Made by a program: the position numbers and the translations under genes
Notes under the pieces: model-generated
The model's database searches: none
The model's input: only the letters and a program-made list of their open reading frames with translations
Told to the model about the DNA's origin: nothing
Part shown: piece after piece, positions 37,804 through 50,227 of the stretch
Position numbering within the stretch: position 1 is the stretch's first letter
How the letters are laid out: each line of letters begins with the position of its first letter
Assembly: GCA_013396995.1 (NCBI GenBank)
Contig: VWZP01001408.1
Location: forward strand, 1,376,696-1,440,695
Reading direction: 5' to 3'
Length of the DNA stretch: 64,000 bases
Source: Dicaeum eximium
Taxonomy: Eukaryota; Chordata; Aves; Passeriformes; Dicaeidae

Positions 37804-39148
37804 CACAAGATTTGCAATACTTCAGTCTCATATATATAAGGTAATCAAGTTCACCTGTCTGTTTATAAGTTATTTTCTAAAAGTGTTTGTGTTTGTAGGT
37901 TTACTAAAGCAAATAAAAAGGTTAGTGATGCGTGCTACATAAAGCATACTTTAAAAAGAAAGGGAAAAACAATTAAATGTTTCCCAGTGGCTGTCGTGCA
38001 GTCAACCTCTCATATTTTTCACTTCGTCTGACATATTTACATATGTACTAAAACCTACCAAAAAATAGAAATATAGAATAAATGAAATCAAATGCAAATA
38101 AATATTGAATTCTGTTTATATTAGCTGTCTATGTTGAGAATTGCAATACCTGAGGTTCTTGGCAAAAAATCTTTGGAAGTTCGTGTCTGGGTGAAGAAAG
38201 TGAAATTAAATACTTAGTGTCAAATAGTATGTATAAATAAGATATGAGTAAGGTGCCTATACCAATATTTGACTTAGCATTCTGTGAGGAAAATCTGATA
38301 ATAAATCTCATTAAATGGTGTGATATATCAATAACATATTAGGATAGTCTAATTTTAAATTCTCTTGGCATCAGCTCTTTTACGTCCGTGTATTTCTGTA
38401 TCATGCAAATAGTTTTTCCTTAGAAATTGGATTACTCTCTGCTGTTCAAATTAATTGTCATATTACTATCAGTAATAGTAGATGGAGTTTCCATAACTCT
38501 TTCTAACTGAAGAATTTTAGTAGTATTGCTGTGTTATTCCCCAAACTTAGTCACACTCTTCAACCTTTGAAGAAATATGAAAATAATACTGATTCCAAGT
38601 AGTTAGAAGAAACTGGTTAATAGAGTTGATTCATTTTCAATTATCTTTTATTAAAAGGACTTAAAATTAGTAAATTCTTAGTAGAACAAGAGAAAGTTTC
38701 AGAATTCTGAAATGTTACAGCTATTTTAGTAGAAAAGTATTGTTTTGCCCTTGTGACTGCTTAATAATTAACATCAGGATTGTATTAAACAACTGCTAAT
38801 GGTTTGAAGTTTGTGAGTTTAGACATGTTCATGTGTTAGGGGACTGCTGTGTGTTTGCCAACTCTTGGGGATCCACCAGTGTAAATGAAATGACCAATCC
38901 ATTGAAAGCTTGATTTCAAAGCCCTGTGTAAAACCTTTGTCAGAGCTGTCAAACAACAATGAGGCAAAAACTACAATTTCAGCAGTCTGTAAAGCTTTAA
39001 ATGATAGTATTTTGCCCAGTAACAAACACTGGCAGTGGTCTGTGATGCTAGTCAGTATGTCTAAAAGGAGATGAAAATACCCTCAAAGGCAACCTTGCAA
39101 ACACCTGTCATTTAGAAGTGGATGAAATTGGAATTTCCCCCTAACTTA
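37804..39148. other. Unique noncoding sequence, no gene recognised
   Basis: AT-rich; two ATGCAAAT octamers (about 38092 and 38403) are probably chance. No gene or element seen. Confidence 0.5.
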
Positions 39149-39217
39149 TTTCTTAACTGAACAACTTTAAGAGGGGTGCTTAAATCTGGCATTTAACTGC
39201 CTGGTGACCTTGTTCCC
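39149..39217 (+). repeat. 69-bp direct repeat, copy A
   Basis: Begins TTTCTTAACTGAACAACTTT and ends GGTGACCTTGTTCCC; identical over all 69 bases to 40829-40897. Copy A sits in ordinary unique sequence on both sides, so it is the more likely source. The sequence matches no mobile-element family that I recognise. Confidence 0.97.
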
Positions 39218-40828
39218 CATTCCACAAGTAATTTTCAGCTATTCATACATGCTCAGCATCTAGGTTGGCACTGGAATTTGGTGGCAGATGAATAAAGTGA
39301 CAAACTAACAGTAGGAATCAGAACAGTGTTTTGTAGGATGTCAACTCTCTGAATTAGGGTGGTGTTTTTGTTTAGCCTGAAGGGACGTGGAGAGCCAGGG
39401 CTGAAGTATGGGAGAGAATATGGTTTAATAAAAGCACTGCATGCTTCAGATACTGAGTTGTATCTTAGGAGCAGTGATGTCTTGGAAAAAGGACTTTTTC
39501 TGTTTCTATACACACTGCATGTACACGATTATACTTGCATATGAATTTTGTTTTAATTTAGTTTAGGGATAATTTTATTTCATTCTAAGCACAGGTGAAT
39601 TTAAAACACCATTTAAGCTATGTTTATTTCAGCCTATGATTATTTGTTTAAAAAAGACTTTGGGGAGAAAAAAAGCCTGTATATTAAAATTGGAACAAAG
39701 TTATGTATGTAAAGGTTTTATACAAATAACCAGCTTGTGAAAGAGATGGGGGTTTTTAAGTATAAATTTTACATCCAAATCATTAATCATTCTGAAATTT
39801 TTAAACCTTAATCAGTTTGCAGAGGGAACAGTCAAATACTGAATTGTATGAGAGAGGTACCCAACAATATCATAAATCTAGTTCAGCACAGAAGCAACAA
39901 AAAAAAAATCAGTGATTTTATGATACTTATTTACCACAAACTCTTTCTAATAAGGACTTTGAAGCAGTTAACCTTGAATTTATCCTTTAATGTGATTATA
40001 GAATTAAAATTATCTCACAAATGTGTCACCCTACAGATAATTTCTGATCTAACAATGCTGTTTCTGCTTTCATGATGATAAACTGAGTGAGATATCATGT
40101 TTTTTATTCATTAATTCTTCATCTTGTTTTGTAGTGATATGATTTTGGGCAAATGAGTGTTACCTACACATCACTGCAGGAAATTCTCAAAAGTCAAATA
40201 TAAAACATGTGCAATAGTCTTATTTTATTTCAAATAATATCCAAGTTAACCCTATGGAATCTTATTCGGTTTATAGACTGTCTTGGAATTTTGAGTAATA
40301 TTTTCTGCTATTTTTCCCCTGACTTTCCCCATAACATACTCATTTCTTAATACAAGATTGGAGTGCTTTAAGATATGGATGGCTGGTGTATGACTAACAG
40401 TGTTTAATAACACTTGTGAGAATGACTAAACATTGGCTGAAAATATTTCCCTGCACTGGAACTGCAGTGAAATTACTGTGCTGAGAAAATTGCTGTTGAA
40501 TCAGAATGCTGCTCAAGTAAATAGAATAATTTGTTTCATTCATTAGGGTCACTAGACAAATTAGTTGCAGCTTTTCCTACAGACTGACACTAAATGTGGA
40601 AGAGTAGCAAATGCAGAGAAGTGCTGATGGAACAAGGAAATTATTTGAAATATTAATGCTGTGGAAGGCTCTGTCAATATTCTTTGCAGATGAAATTATC
40701 CTAGTGTACTATGATAAATTCTCAGCTGTAACAAATACAACCAATCTCTTATGTATGCCTGCACATTTTTGTCTTTCCTGAGTCCTTCCAGTTCTTATGA
40801 AAGTCACCAAGGAGCTAAAATATAACAA
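39218..40828. other. Sequence between the two 69-bp copies
   Basis: AT-rich unique sequence with a 9-A run at 39900-39908. No gene is recognised. The interval is not itself duplicated in the window. Confidence 0.5.
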
Positions 40829-40897
40829 TTTCTTAACTGAACAACTTTAAGAGGGGTGCTTAAATCTGGCATTTAACTGCCTGGTGACCTTGTTCCC
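40829..40897 (+). repeat. 69-bp direct repeat, copy B
   Basis: Exact copy of 39149-39217, offset by 1,680 bp. On its right it is followed not by the bases that follow copy A but by about 156 bp of GC-richer sequence and then the truncated LTR piece, so copy B appears to be part of a composite insertion. Confidence 0.97.
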
Positions 40898-41053
40898 AAA
40901 GTTTGCTGTTCTGGTGCAGGACAGGAATCTGCTCTCAGAGGCTGCTGGCACTCAGAGTGTGTCACCAGTGGAAGCTGTAACACCTGCACAAGCCCCTGCC
41001 AGTGGCTGGAGAAGCAGTGCCACACTTGCACACTGTTGTATTTCAGCCCAGAC
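40898..41053. other. GC-richer filler between the repeat copy and LTR fragment
   Basis: About 156 bp, GC-richer than its surroundings, with phrases such as GAGGCTGCTGGCACTCAGAG. It is not found elsewhere in the window and does not match either LTR or CR1. It may derive from sequence that flanked another LTR copy elsewhere in the genome. Confidence 0.4.
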
Positions 41054-41212
41054 TGATGCCTTGAGAAGGCTGATCTAGAACAGAGACCAGACAGAGTTAA
41101 AGAATAAAGCAGGGATTTATTAAAAGACCTCAATGGATTTACCTTGGGCAGCACAAGAGCCCAGCCAGGGCTGCACCCAAGATGAACCAAAATGGTCACA
41201 AAATAGACACCA
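41054..41212 (-). mobile_element. Truncated LTR fragment (R-U5 part), minus strand
   Basis: 159 bp closely matching 19763-19925 of the first LTR, with a few substitutions and a 4-bp length difference. It begins TGATGCCTTGAGAAGG and keeps the AATAAA poly(A) signal (minus strand), but stops after the GACACCA that precedes the U3 part. Everything corresponding to U3, including the TATA-like box, is missing. The break corresponds to 19925, about 24 bp downstream of the TATA-like box and therefore close to where R should begin. No primer binding site follows on the minus strand. Confidence 0.88.
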
Positions 41213-44200
41213 ATTTTTGATATTGTTTTAGTTTTTAATACCCTGGAAAACTGTGAGCATTAGGAATTTTTCTCCACACCTTTTGTGTGTTAGCATACAG
41301 AGTTAATGGTTTTGTCTTACACTCCTGAAGTGTAACTGCATGACTGCAGTGTACCAGACATGAACTTTACCTACCTGAACAGTGAGTTTTAAACTTTCAA
41401 CTTTCCCTCTGTTATGTCCGCATGATGAAAACATTTTTTTTCAGTGACAGCTGTTTCAACTTGCCAAGAAATTCAAGAAATACATTAGTTTACATAATAA
41501 TTCTGTGCATTTTGAAACACTGCTAACACCTGGAATTTTATCTACTGGGCAGATTCACTTGGCATTTTCCTGCTTTTCCTGCAGCCAGACTAGAGGCATG
41601 ACTGTTCCCCTGACTATTTCACCAGGACCAGTGTTTTATTCACTTCTGCCTCTGTGCAATCCTGACACTGAAGCAGCTCAGTTTTGTGTCAGATAGACAC
41701 AATTCAGCTCTGGAAGATGTCATTGCTCAAAGATAATGAAATTTTTTAATCTGAAACATAATTTTGTGGTGAAGTATTTTGATATGAGAAACAGGGCTGG
41801 CTTTTTCTGATACCTGATTAAATTTTGCAATATATACTGCATTCAGTAGTGTATCTCTAAGTAGGTACAGCTGAGCACTTCAGGGTCAGGGCTTTCTGTT
41901 CTCTGTGTAATGCAAAAAGCAAAACATGGGGGCAAAGAGCCCCTCAGCCTCTGAAACTTTAGAAATCAGGTTTGGTCCTTTGAAACTAAGCTACATTGTT
42001 GGACATGTTCTGATTGCAGTAGTGAGGTAGAAGAGAATTCATCAGGAATGTTTCCTGTGATGGAACTATCTTAACAGCATGGTATCCTATTTTTGAATTA
42101 TTTCCCTTTCCTTGTTGTATTTGGTAATGAAAAGAGAAAATAGTCGGAGTCAACATCTGAAGGCACAGTTAGCAGAATAAATCAGGAGAATTACTGTAAT
42201 GAGATGTTGAAATGAAATGCTAGCTTGTGCTGCCGTTATCAAGATTAATAAAGGTGTCAGAAGCAAAACACACATATTAATCCATAATTCCAAGATAATT
42301 CTGTTCACTGCAGTTCAGGTTCCACAAGAAAACCCAACAGGAACTCATGAAGCAATGCACCTTTAACAGTCTGTATAATGTTTTTATTTACATATTGACT
42401 CTGTTCCAAAAGCAGGCATTTTTGAAATAAGAGTGGTAGACAGAAATAAAGCATGAATGGCTCCAGGGATTTATAATTGGGCAGTCAATAAGGATTTTGG
42501 TGCTACTTCATAGAATTGGATGTTGTCCCCACTAGTAAAATTTCAGTGTGACATGACAAGTGTCTGGTTGGTCATGTGAATTCTCTTGCTGAAGGATTCC
42601 ACTTTACTTAGGATTTTTATCCCCTGGCTATGTCTTGGTAGGGGATGCAGATGGAGTGATTTTGTTTCTTGATTTCACCCCTTTGATGAGGAATGGAAAC
42701 CCCTCAGTGATGGGGACTGGTGCTCAGTGCTGAGTCCTGTAAGTTCCTGTACTATTTAGGAAAATGCTATAAAATGAAGGATTTCAGCTCTGGTTCTCTT
42801 GGACTAAGGGCAGAGTTAGGCACAGGTTTGCATCTCAAAAACAGTTCTTAAACTACTCAGCCATTTCTCCACAGGGGAAAAATAAATAATTGCTACCCTT
42901 GATAATCATTTTAAAAACCCAACCCTGGTTTTCTGTTTACACCCAAAACAGTTAAGAGAAAATATTTTCAGGCTCTTTCAGTTCTCTGTAATCATTATTC
43001 ACTCTCTAACCTCTTTAGTATGCTGAAGCACAGTCTGCTTTCTATTTGTTCCAAAAGGTGAATATCCCCATCCTCAAATATCCTCATCCTTTCCATTGTT
43101 AGAAATGGAATTGTGTGAAATCAATTTTTCAATGTGACTAATGAATCACGCTGCGTTCCTGCCCTACGAACTGTAGAGTTATTTTACCTAACTAAGCAAT
43201 AGTTTCCAGCTGCATTTAGTTACCCTGAATTCAGCAGGCATCTTTCATCATAGAAAGTCATATTATCAGCTGGTGCCTAACAGCTCTTTTTTAACTTTAG
43301 GCTTGGTTACTCTAATCTAGTCAACAGCTATCTCTGCTTCAGGTAATATTTTCTGGATTTTGGTACAAATGTTCAAGTTCCTTCAGGATACACAATCTGG
43401 TAACTCAAATTGAGATTCCTGAAATTGGTAGACAGTTTGGAAAGCATTCCTTCAGTTCCCTTTTTACTGATTTCCTCAGTGAAAGGGAAATATCAAACCC
43501 TATACTTAAGTTCTGTGCCTAAATATGTTTCATAATCTTCTATCAGAAAGTAATTAAAATTCAATCCCATCAAATAGTCAGGCCACTTAAGGAAATGTAT
43601 TCAATCATGGAGTTGACAGCACTGGTTTTTTGGATAATAAATGTGCTAAATGGGCACTTGGCATCTCTACCATTCTTCAGCCATAAATGAATTTTATACT
43701 GTCATTGCTTCAGTGGCAATTTAGGATTGAACTGTTGCCATGCAGTCTATTCCATGACACTTATGGAATCAAAACACACTGAGTCACTGGAGTTGACCTT
43801 AACACTGAGACTTAGAATTTAGAAATATTTGAGTCTCATACAAATCTTGCTCTATCTATTCTGCTGATAGATGTTAGCCAGACAAGAAGTAATCCTCACA
43901 GAATTCAGCAGGGTTAATAATCTGAGTTCTTTGAATAGATAAGTGCTGATATCAGAGTATCAAGATAGCTGAGTTTTTAATGCTTAACATATGCCTGCAA
44001 ACTTTGATTAGCTTTCTAGCCAATCAATGCCACAGGGCATCCTAGCCCTATTACCACATCACACAAATGTTTATTATTCATCTCTTTTCGCGTACATGCT
44101 TTGAAAATGGCGAGGCCACACACTCCTGATTTTTCTTACCTATTTAGAAAATAGTTTTTGAAGAGTTGGCAGAATGGTGTAGTTGTACCTATATCTTCAC

Positions 44201-44862
44201 TAATTTATGCTTGAAAGCACCTAATAAGTAACTATACTATGAAATAATGCCAGCTGCTCTCAGGAACACGTGACAGGAACTTCACAGAGAAGGAGAGGGA
44301 GTCAACAGTATCTCAGGATCAACAGTGTAATTTCAAATGAAGTCAGGGTATTTCCCTCCTATTTTCATGTCAGATCAATTCAAGTGACCTGCTTCTTGAT
44401 ATTAGTGAACAATGACTTATCTGTTTAGCTACAAAATGAGGGGCTTATTAAAAAAAATGAAAACCCAAAAGTAACCAACAACATGAATCTGAATCAGTGC
44501 CCCACTTAAAATGGTGATTTACTGCAGGCATTCAGAGATATAACTAAGTCTCCTGTGGATGCAGACAATAGCAAGTTAAGTGTTACCATTTATCAGCTGA
44601 ATTTGTATCATTATCCCAGAGTTAATATGTAGAGAGAGCTGCTTTGCCCTTACTGCTGCTCGAAGAGCCTTTCAGGGAGATTAACTGTTAGAGCAAATCT
44701 GGGATCAGTAAACAGCCCATAGAGTTTCTCCTTTTATGTTGTTTTAATTTTTGGACAGCAGATACATTTTCAGTAGGAGCTTAAAATCCCATTTTATAAA
44801 GGTCTTGGGTTTACTATGAAACTTTTTTATAAAAAGATCTTACCTCTCTGACATTGCTGCCT
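41213..44862. other. Unique noncoding sequence, no gene recognised
   Basis: AT-rich with no longer open frame and no recognised mobile element. A weak MIR-like phrase (TACAAAATGAGGGG, about 44430-44443) is too short to call. Confidence 0.55.
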
Positions 44863-44914
44863 TGTGTGCTTTAGGATATTTATATATTTATATATAAATA
44901 TCCTAAAGCACACA
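44863..44914. repeat. 52-bp near-perfect palindrome, 25-bp arms
   Basis: Positions 44863-44887 and 44890-44914 are exact reverse complements, separated only by TT. The arms start TGTGTGCTTTAGGATATT and return through AATATCCTAAAGCACACA. The inner part is a TA-rich run and the outer part is mixed sequence, so it is not a simple microsatellite. As RNA it would give one long stem with a tiny loop, atypical for a microRNA precursor. As DNA it could extrude a cruciform. Template-switch (fold-back) replication is a likely origin. Confidence 0.97.
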
Positions 44915-44923
44915 TATCGTATA

Positions 44924-44946
44924 GGATATATTTAACAAATATATCC
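44924..44946. repeat. Second hairpin beside the palindrome, 10-bp arms
   Basis: GGATATATTT (44924-44933) and AAATATATCC (44937-44946) flank the loop AAC. It begins 9 bp after the large palindrome and shares the GGATAT motif with it (44874-44879). Confidence 0.92.
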
Positions 44947-47438
44947 AATCCATTTCACATGAAGTACCCCCTTGTGTCAGGTGTGTGGGAGCAGTGAACT
45001 GTGGCCTAGGCCACTTGGAGGGCTTTGCTTTTTTCCCCTCAGAAACTCTCACAGAGTGTTCAAAGAGGCCTTTGGTAAATGGTTTGATATATTCATAGTG
45101 TTACTGTTTTAAAAATGGGTAATGTGTGTTCTGCAGGACATATGGTGGGGAGAATGGGGCAGAGTCACTGCTCTGAATTTGCTGCTCTAGTTATGATCAA
45201 TTCCATGCCTTGCTTGCTGGTGTTTTGTACAGGAGTAGGTACAAGTGAGGGAAATGTGCTGGTATTTAGCAGGATAAAATTCCTGATGGCTTCCTCTATT
45301 ACTGTCCATTGCAGGATCAGCTGTACTGAGATACGGATTTTCTTTATTTTGTGGCTTTTTTTTCTTCTTTTATATGATTTCTCTTATGATACTCATTGCC
45401 ATACTTGACCAGCTGTTCTGTTTTTAAAAAACCAACAACTTAGTTTTTTGATATTTGAAAGGGACAGGGCAGAAAAACTCCTGAAACTGTACTCTTTTAA
45501 AAGTTTTGGGAATAGTTTGGACTGTCAACACAGGATTGTGGATAGTCATGTGAGATTTTGTGAAAATTAGTTTTGTGTTTTATTTGCCTGTGGTATGGTT
45601 TCAGCCCTTGTAAATATAGAAACCTTTGCTTTCTGTGTAAGTGTTTGCTTACTTTTCAAGGTTAAATCATTCTCTGCCTGTGATGAACAAAAATTTGTAT
45701 AACCTTTCAATTTCAGTCATTGTAATAGTCTCATTTTACTTGCTATCATTCTGACTCTTTAACTTCCACATTTTACTTTTTTTTTCTAACTTCCTAAATC
45801 AACAAGAACAAGTTGGCAGCCATGCAGTTGTATGACAGTGCCATACAGAAGGGACTTAGAGCTTTTAGGATGTGACAAATTATTTAAATTCTTGTCATTT
45901 GCATGATGGTCTCCAGAAACTGGCATATGGCATCATGAGAAGGCAAAATGCCAGTGCAATATCAGCTGGCTGGGAATGCTTGGAAAAGACAGTGAATACA
46001 TTTTCAAAGGATTAAAAATCATGCCCTAGGGGAAATCCAGTCCATACCTATCCTGAACATGTTTGCTTCTGGTTAACATAAAAATAGGACTGCCATGCTT
46101 TGAACAGTTTTGATAAAAGTGCTGTGCAGAGTGTTTGAATTTCAGTGAACACAGAGATTCGTCCTTGTCGGAGTAGGCTCATGTGATGTAACACAAAATG
46201 CAGGAACACTTCTTACAATTTGCTACATTCTTAAGTGTCAGGAATCGAATGTATTTCTGCACAATAAACAAAAAAAAAAAAAAGTAGAGAAACTAGTCAC
46301 AGCTGTGGTTTCACAAGTCCATGACAAAGCACCATTCATATTTAGAAAACAAGGGGTCTGGTCACAGGGTTTTGCTTCTCCCTACAGCCTGGGGTGTGTG
46401 AATGAAAATTGTTGACTGGAAAAAATGTAAAGCATATGTGATGCAGTGATGTGAATATGATTTATTCCAAGTTATCTCACTGTGTTTCCATAAGCTGTCC
46501 TTGAAGCATCCTGATGCCTTTGGTCACTGTCATGCCTTACATTGATCAATGCAAGATCAAATTTAAGGATAACAACAAGGAACACAGTAAGGACAAAGAA
46601 TCTGTAGCTCTTCTTGTACAGTAGCATACTTGAAATACATTAATAAATCCTCGCTTAGTCTGAAAATTGTGTTTCAGGCTTTTCATTAAAAAAAATTTCT
46701 CTAGTTCACCATATATTTCTGTAACCCTTTTTCTGCAGTGAGGAATTCCTCAGGTAAGCTCTGTTTGGTGAACCCTTTTTTCCAACTGAGCTGGATGTGT
46801 CTTGGTGGTCTTTCATTGAATGAGCCATTGATTCAATTAGAGTTAAAGCCAATTTCTCTTAGCTCCTATTTTGCCCTTTCTGTGACAGTCTTCACGGATT
46901 ACTGCAGGAATTCCAAGTGGCAGTGCTGTTTGTGAACTGAAACTGTAAAGAAAAGTGAAACAAGCCTACATTCTAATTCATTTAACTTTTAAATAAACAA
47001 ACATAAGTCTTCAGCAATTAAAATTGCTTTAAACATATGGTATTTTTTGGTTTGTGAAAATAGGAAGAAGCATAAAATAGAGTAGATACCCATTTGGATC
47101 TCCAAGAGTTCTCCTTGTACCTTATTAATCATGTTGTGTGCAAGCTATTGTATGTGTGAGAAAAAATCCTTGACTGCCATGCCATCCAGTTCCCAGCCCT
47201 GGCATGCAGTGTGGGCTTTGTGAGCAGTAAAAACCACATGTATAATGAAATGCTTCCATTCCCATGCCTGCACCAAAGGACTAATATAAACTTTGATGTG
47301 GTATTTGTAGTATAATGAGAAAAATTGCTGTTGTTTTCTTTTACAACTTCTGGGTGTTTGAAACCGTGATAGCATCCTGAACATTTAATGTGAATGTTTC
47401 ATTTTATTTCATTTTGTTCAAAATTTATTTACTGTTTG
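44947..47438. other. Unique noncoding sequence, no gene recognised
   Basis: AT-rich with a 14-A run (46270-46283). The frame at 45115-45408 (97 codons) ends in a hydrophobic stretch but resembles no known protein. Confidence 0.5.
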
Positions 47439-47664
47439 TCATGGAACATCCTGGGTTGGAAAGGACCCACAAGGGTCATGGAGTCCAACTCCTGGCCCTG
47501 CACAGGACACCCCAGGGATGGCACCCTGTGCCTGAGAGCACTGCCAAATGTTTGTAGAACTCTGGCATTCCTGGTGCTGTGAGCACTTCCCTGGGCAGCC
47601 TGTCCAGTGCCCAACCACCCTCTGGGTGAAGAACCTTTTCCAACAACCAGCCTAAGCCTCCCTC
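47439..47664 (-). mobile_element. CR1 LINE 3'-end fragment (minus strand)
   Basis: The plus strand carries the hallmark reverse-complement CR1 3' end: CTGGGTTGGAAAGGACCC, GGAGTCCAACTCCTGGCCC, TGCACAGGACACCCC, CACTTCCCTGGGCAGCCTG and CCAACCACCCTCTGGGTGAA, in the standard order. CR1 is the dominant non-LTR retrotransposon of birds and is normally 5'-truncated, as here. Only about 230 bp of 3' region remains and no reverse-transcriptase frame is present. The usual terminal ATTCTATG repeats, expected at the left edge, are degenerate (TCATGGAAC). Recognisable similarity fades after about 47664. Frames in both strands here are by-products of the repeat. Confidence 0.93.
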
Positions 47665-50224
47665 ATGTAGGGAAGCCACAGAAGGTTTTCTCCTCTCTGA
47701 GCTTTTGCTATTACATATATCTGAAATAGGAGAAATTAGATCTAGATTTATTCTTATGCAGGAAATTATTTTTTCTCTTTCCAGATTGCAGTTTGGGCAA
47801 TTAAAAAAAAAATTATTTTCAAACACTTCTGGAGTCCCAGGTGACTGAAAATGGCAAAAACATGAGGAATTGGGAAGGATCCACTTCTCAAGCTCTTTAT
47901 ACTGTAGCTCATATATTGTAACAACATTATTTATGAAAATGTAGCTTTAAGGTTTTTAGAAAATTGTTAATTTTTTTCACAATGTTTTCTATTCTGAAAG
48001 GGTTTCCTTCTAGACAAGTCTTTCATTAGTGAAGGTCCCAGTCCAGAGTTGTTCCCCAGTAAAATGCACCTCAAAGGTCTATTAGTGTCAAGATGTGGTA
48101 AAAACCTGTGGCATTCAGTGGTCTGGGGCTTAAGAGAGGGTTCATCCTATGAAGACCTGATTTCTGTGTGGTTTTATAATCAGAAACAGAAATGTAAATT
48201 ACTGACAAAGAATGCTTGTCTCAGTCAGCTGGACTAAATTTCCAAAGGTGAAATTTCCCTGTAGATGAAAGCTTAGAAACAAAAGAATCAACCAATAAGA
48301 TTTGAATGGCTAATTTGAAGAGGCTGAGCATAACCAATTTGGCTTTAGAAGTGACCAGGAGAAAGAAGGATGCTTCTTGGTGCTAGCTGACAGTAAGACA
48401 GAAATGCAATGCTATGCAAGTACTGCTATAAAGAATGATCAGAAAAACAAAAAGGCTTTTGTCTGTTGGGAGAAAGGAACAAATCTGAGAATCATCCACA
48501 CTCTTCCTCTTGAGGCCTGCTTGAGAGCCTGAGGCTGAATATTTGTTCCTGTATGAGAGGCCCACAAATAAGGGAGGAGGCTGTATGAAAATAATAAACC
48601 CTCCAACCTGAGAGTGAAAGAAATATGAAGAACTCGCTTTTCTATGCATTATCTGCTTTTCTTATCAACTCTGACTTGCTTTAGTGGGAGAGAAGAGGAG
48701 AGAAGGCACAATGGGAAAAATAGAAAGCACCAAGGGTTATTCATTTTCTCTCTTTAGAAACAAGATAAAGATGCAAAGCTGGGTTTGAGTAATCTGAGCT
48801 AACAAAATTTCTATTTTTCATTGTTTTTGTCTGTAGAAGCGTAACTTGGAAAAAGGTGTTTGGAGTTTATTAGCCATTATCTCTGAAGGGAGGGGACTGT
48901 TTTTTCTATGATACATTTGAATCATACTTCCTAAGGACCATGGAAAAGTCTAAATAGTGGATATTATTTTAAAATAAAAAATACTAACTTAAATCAAGAG
49001 CCTAATAAAAAATTCCCTGGACTTAATGGAAAGTATCTCATTCTCCCCATTAGTCCCTGGATCAGATTTGGTTCTCACTGAAAAAATATAAAACTTTTCA
49101 GCCATATCATTTACTAAGTTGAAGACTTACCTCTTTTTGAAACTGGTTGTGTTCACCCATCCAGGTGTTGTAAATATTCATGCTGGAATAAATTTGCTTG
49201 GCAGGGGTATTTAGTGCAAATGATCATTGCACTTGAAAAAAGCATCTTGTCTTTTTCTGCCCAAGAGCTCTGGTAAGTTTTTGATGGGTACTGTAGAAAG
49301 AGAGACTGTTCTAAATAGTTGATTTATCAGGATCTCTGACCTTGCTGCCATCCTCTGTGGCTGGCATTATCTTTGGATATTGGAGCAAATAGAATTGTTT
49401 CCCCGAAGCTCTGTGCAATTTAACTCTCGTAACCTGTGCAAAAGGCACCAGATGTTACTGAGGTCCCAAGTTTCCCATCTCTGCTTTGAACTTGTCTCCC
49501 TCCCACATGGTTATTAAACTTTGGTTACAGCAACAACAGCTTCTTTTTGAAGATAGTGACAGTGTTGTCTGATGCTCTTAAATTCTGGTTTAAAATACCA
49601 TCTAAACCAGTTAAATGGGCAGCACATCAAACCGTGTCAGGAGCTATAAAGGAAAGGCTGCTGCCTTTTAAGGCAAAATGATAGCAAGATTGGCATATTT
49701 ATAAGCATAAATGTTTAGAGGACAGGGTTCTGCCCTCAGTTATAGCACTGGAATAACTTACTTTGTCATTCAAAACTGCAAAAACATTACTAAAATCTCC
49801 AGATAGAGCAGCCTTGGGGGGTCTAATTCAGGAGAATTAGATTTCAGAGAGCTAAACCCACAGTTTTCTCTCAATATCCTTTACTCATAATATGTTTCCT
49901 ATTTCTTGCTAGAAATCGACTAGAAATGATCCATATTCCAAACTCTCTATGTCTAATAATTGATAGCATTGAAAAATCTTTTCAGCTGGGTGGCTGGAAA
50001 AGTGCATTCCCTGTGTTTTTTCACTATGAAGCTTTCATTTCATCCTGTGACATTCCAGATATGAGTGCCAATGATTTTCTATCTCACAGGGAGGAAAATC
50101 AGCCAATAATAGATGCAGTCACGGTTTTTTAATGTATTTTCTTTAACATTAAAAATAAAAGATGGAACTAGAAAGAAAGAGGTCATTCATCTTCTGTCAA
50201 AAATATAAATGTAGGAAGAGAAGG

Positions 50225-50227
<3 letters not shown>
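47665..50227. other. Unique noncoding sequence, no gene recognised
   Basis: AT-rich, containing an A-run near 47802-47812 close to the CR1 5' break. The frame at 49926-50132 (68 codons) has no recognised family. Confidence 0.5.

Noticed and set aside
44430..44443. MIR-like phrase TACAAAATGAGGGG
   Set aside because: No core or downstream block; likely coincidence.
44863..44914. MicroRNA precursor interpretation of the palindrome
   Set aside because: The near-absent loop, 52-nt length and perfect pairing are atypical of microRNA precursors; kept only as a structural repeat.
47429..47826. Overlapping minus-strand frames over CR1
   Set aside because: They fall in the CR1 3' end, not in its reverse-transcriptase region, so they are not meaningful coding remnants.
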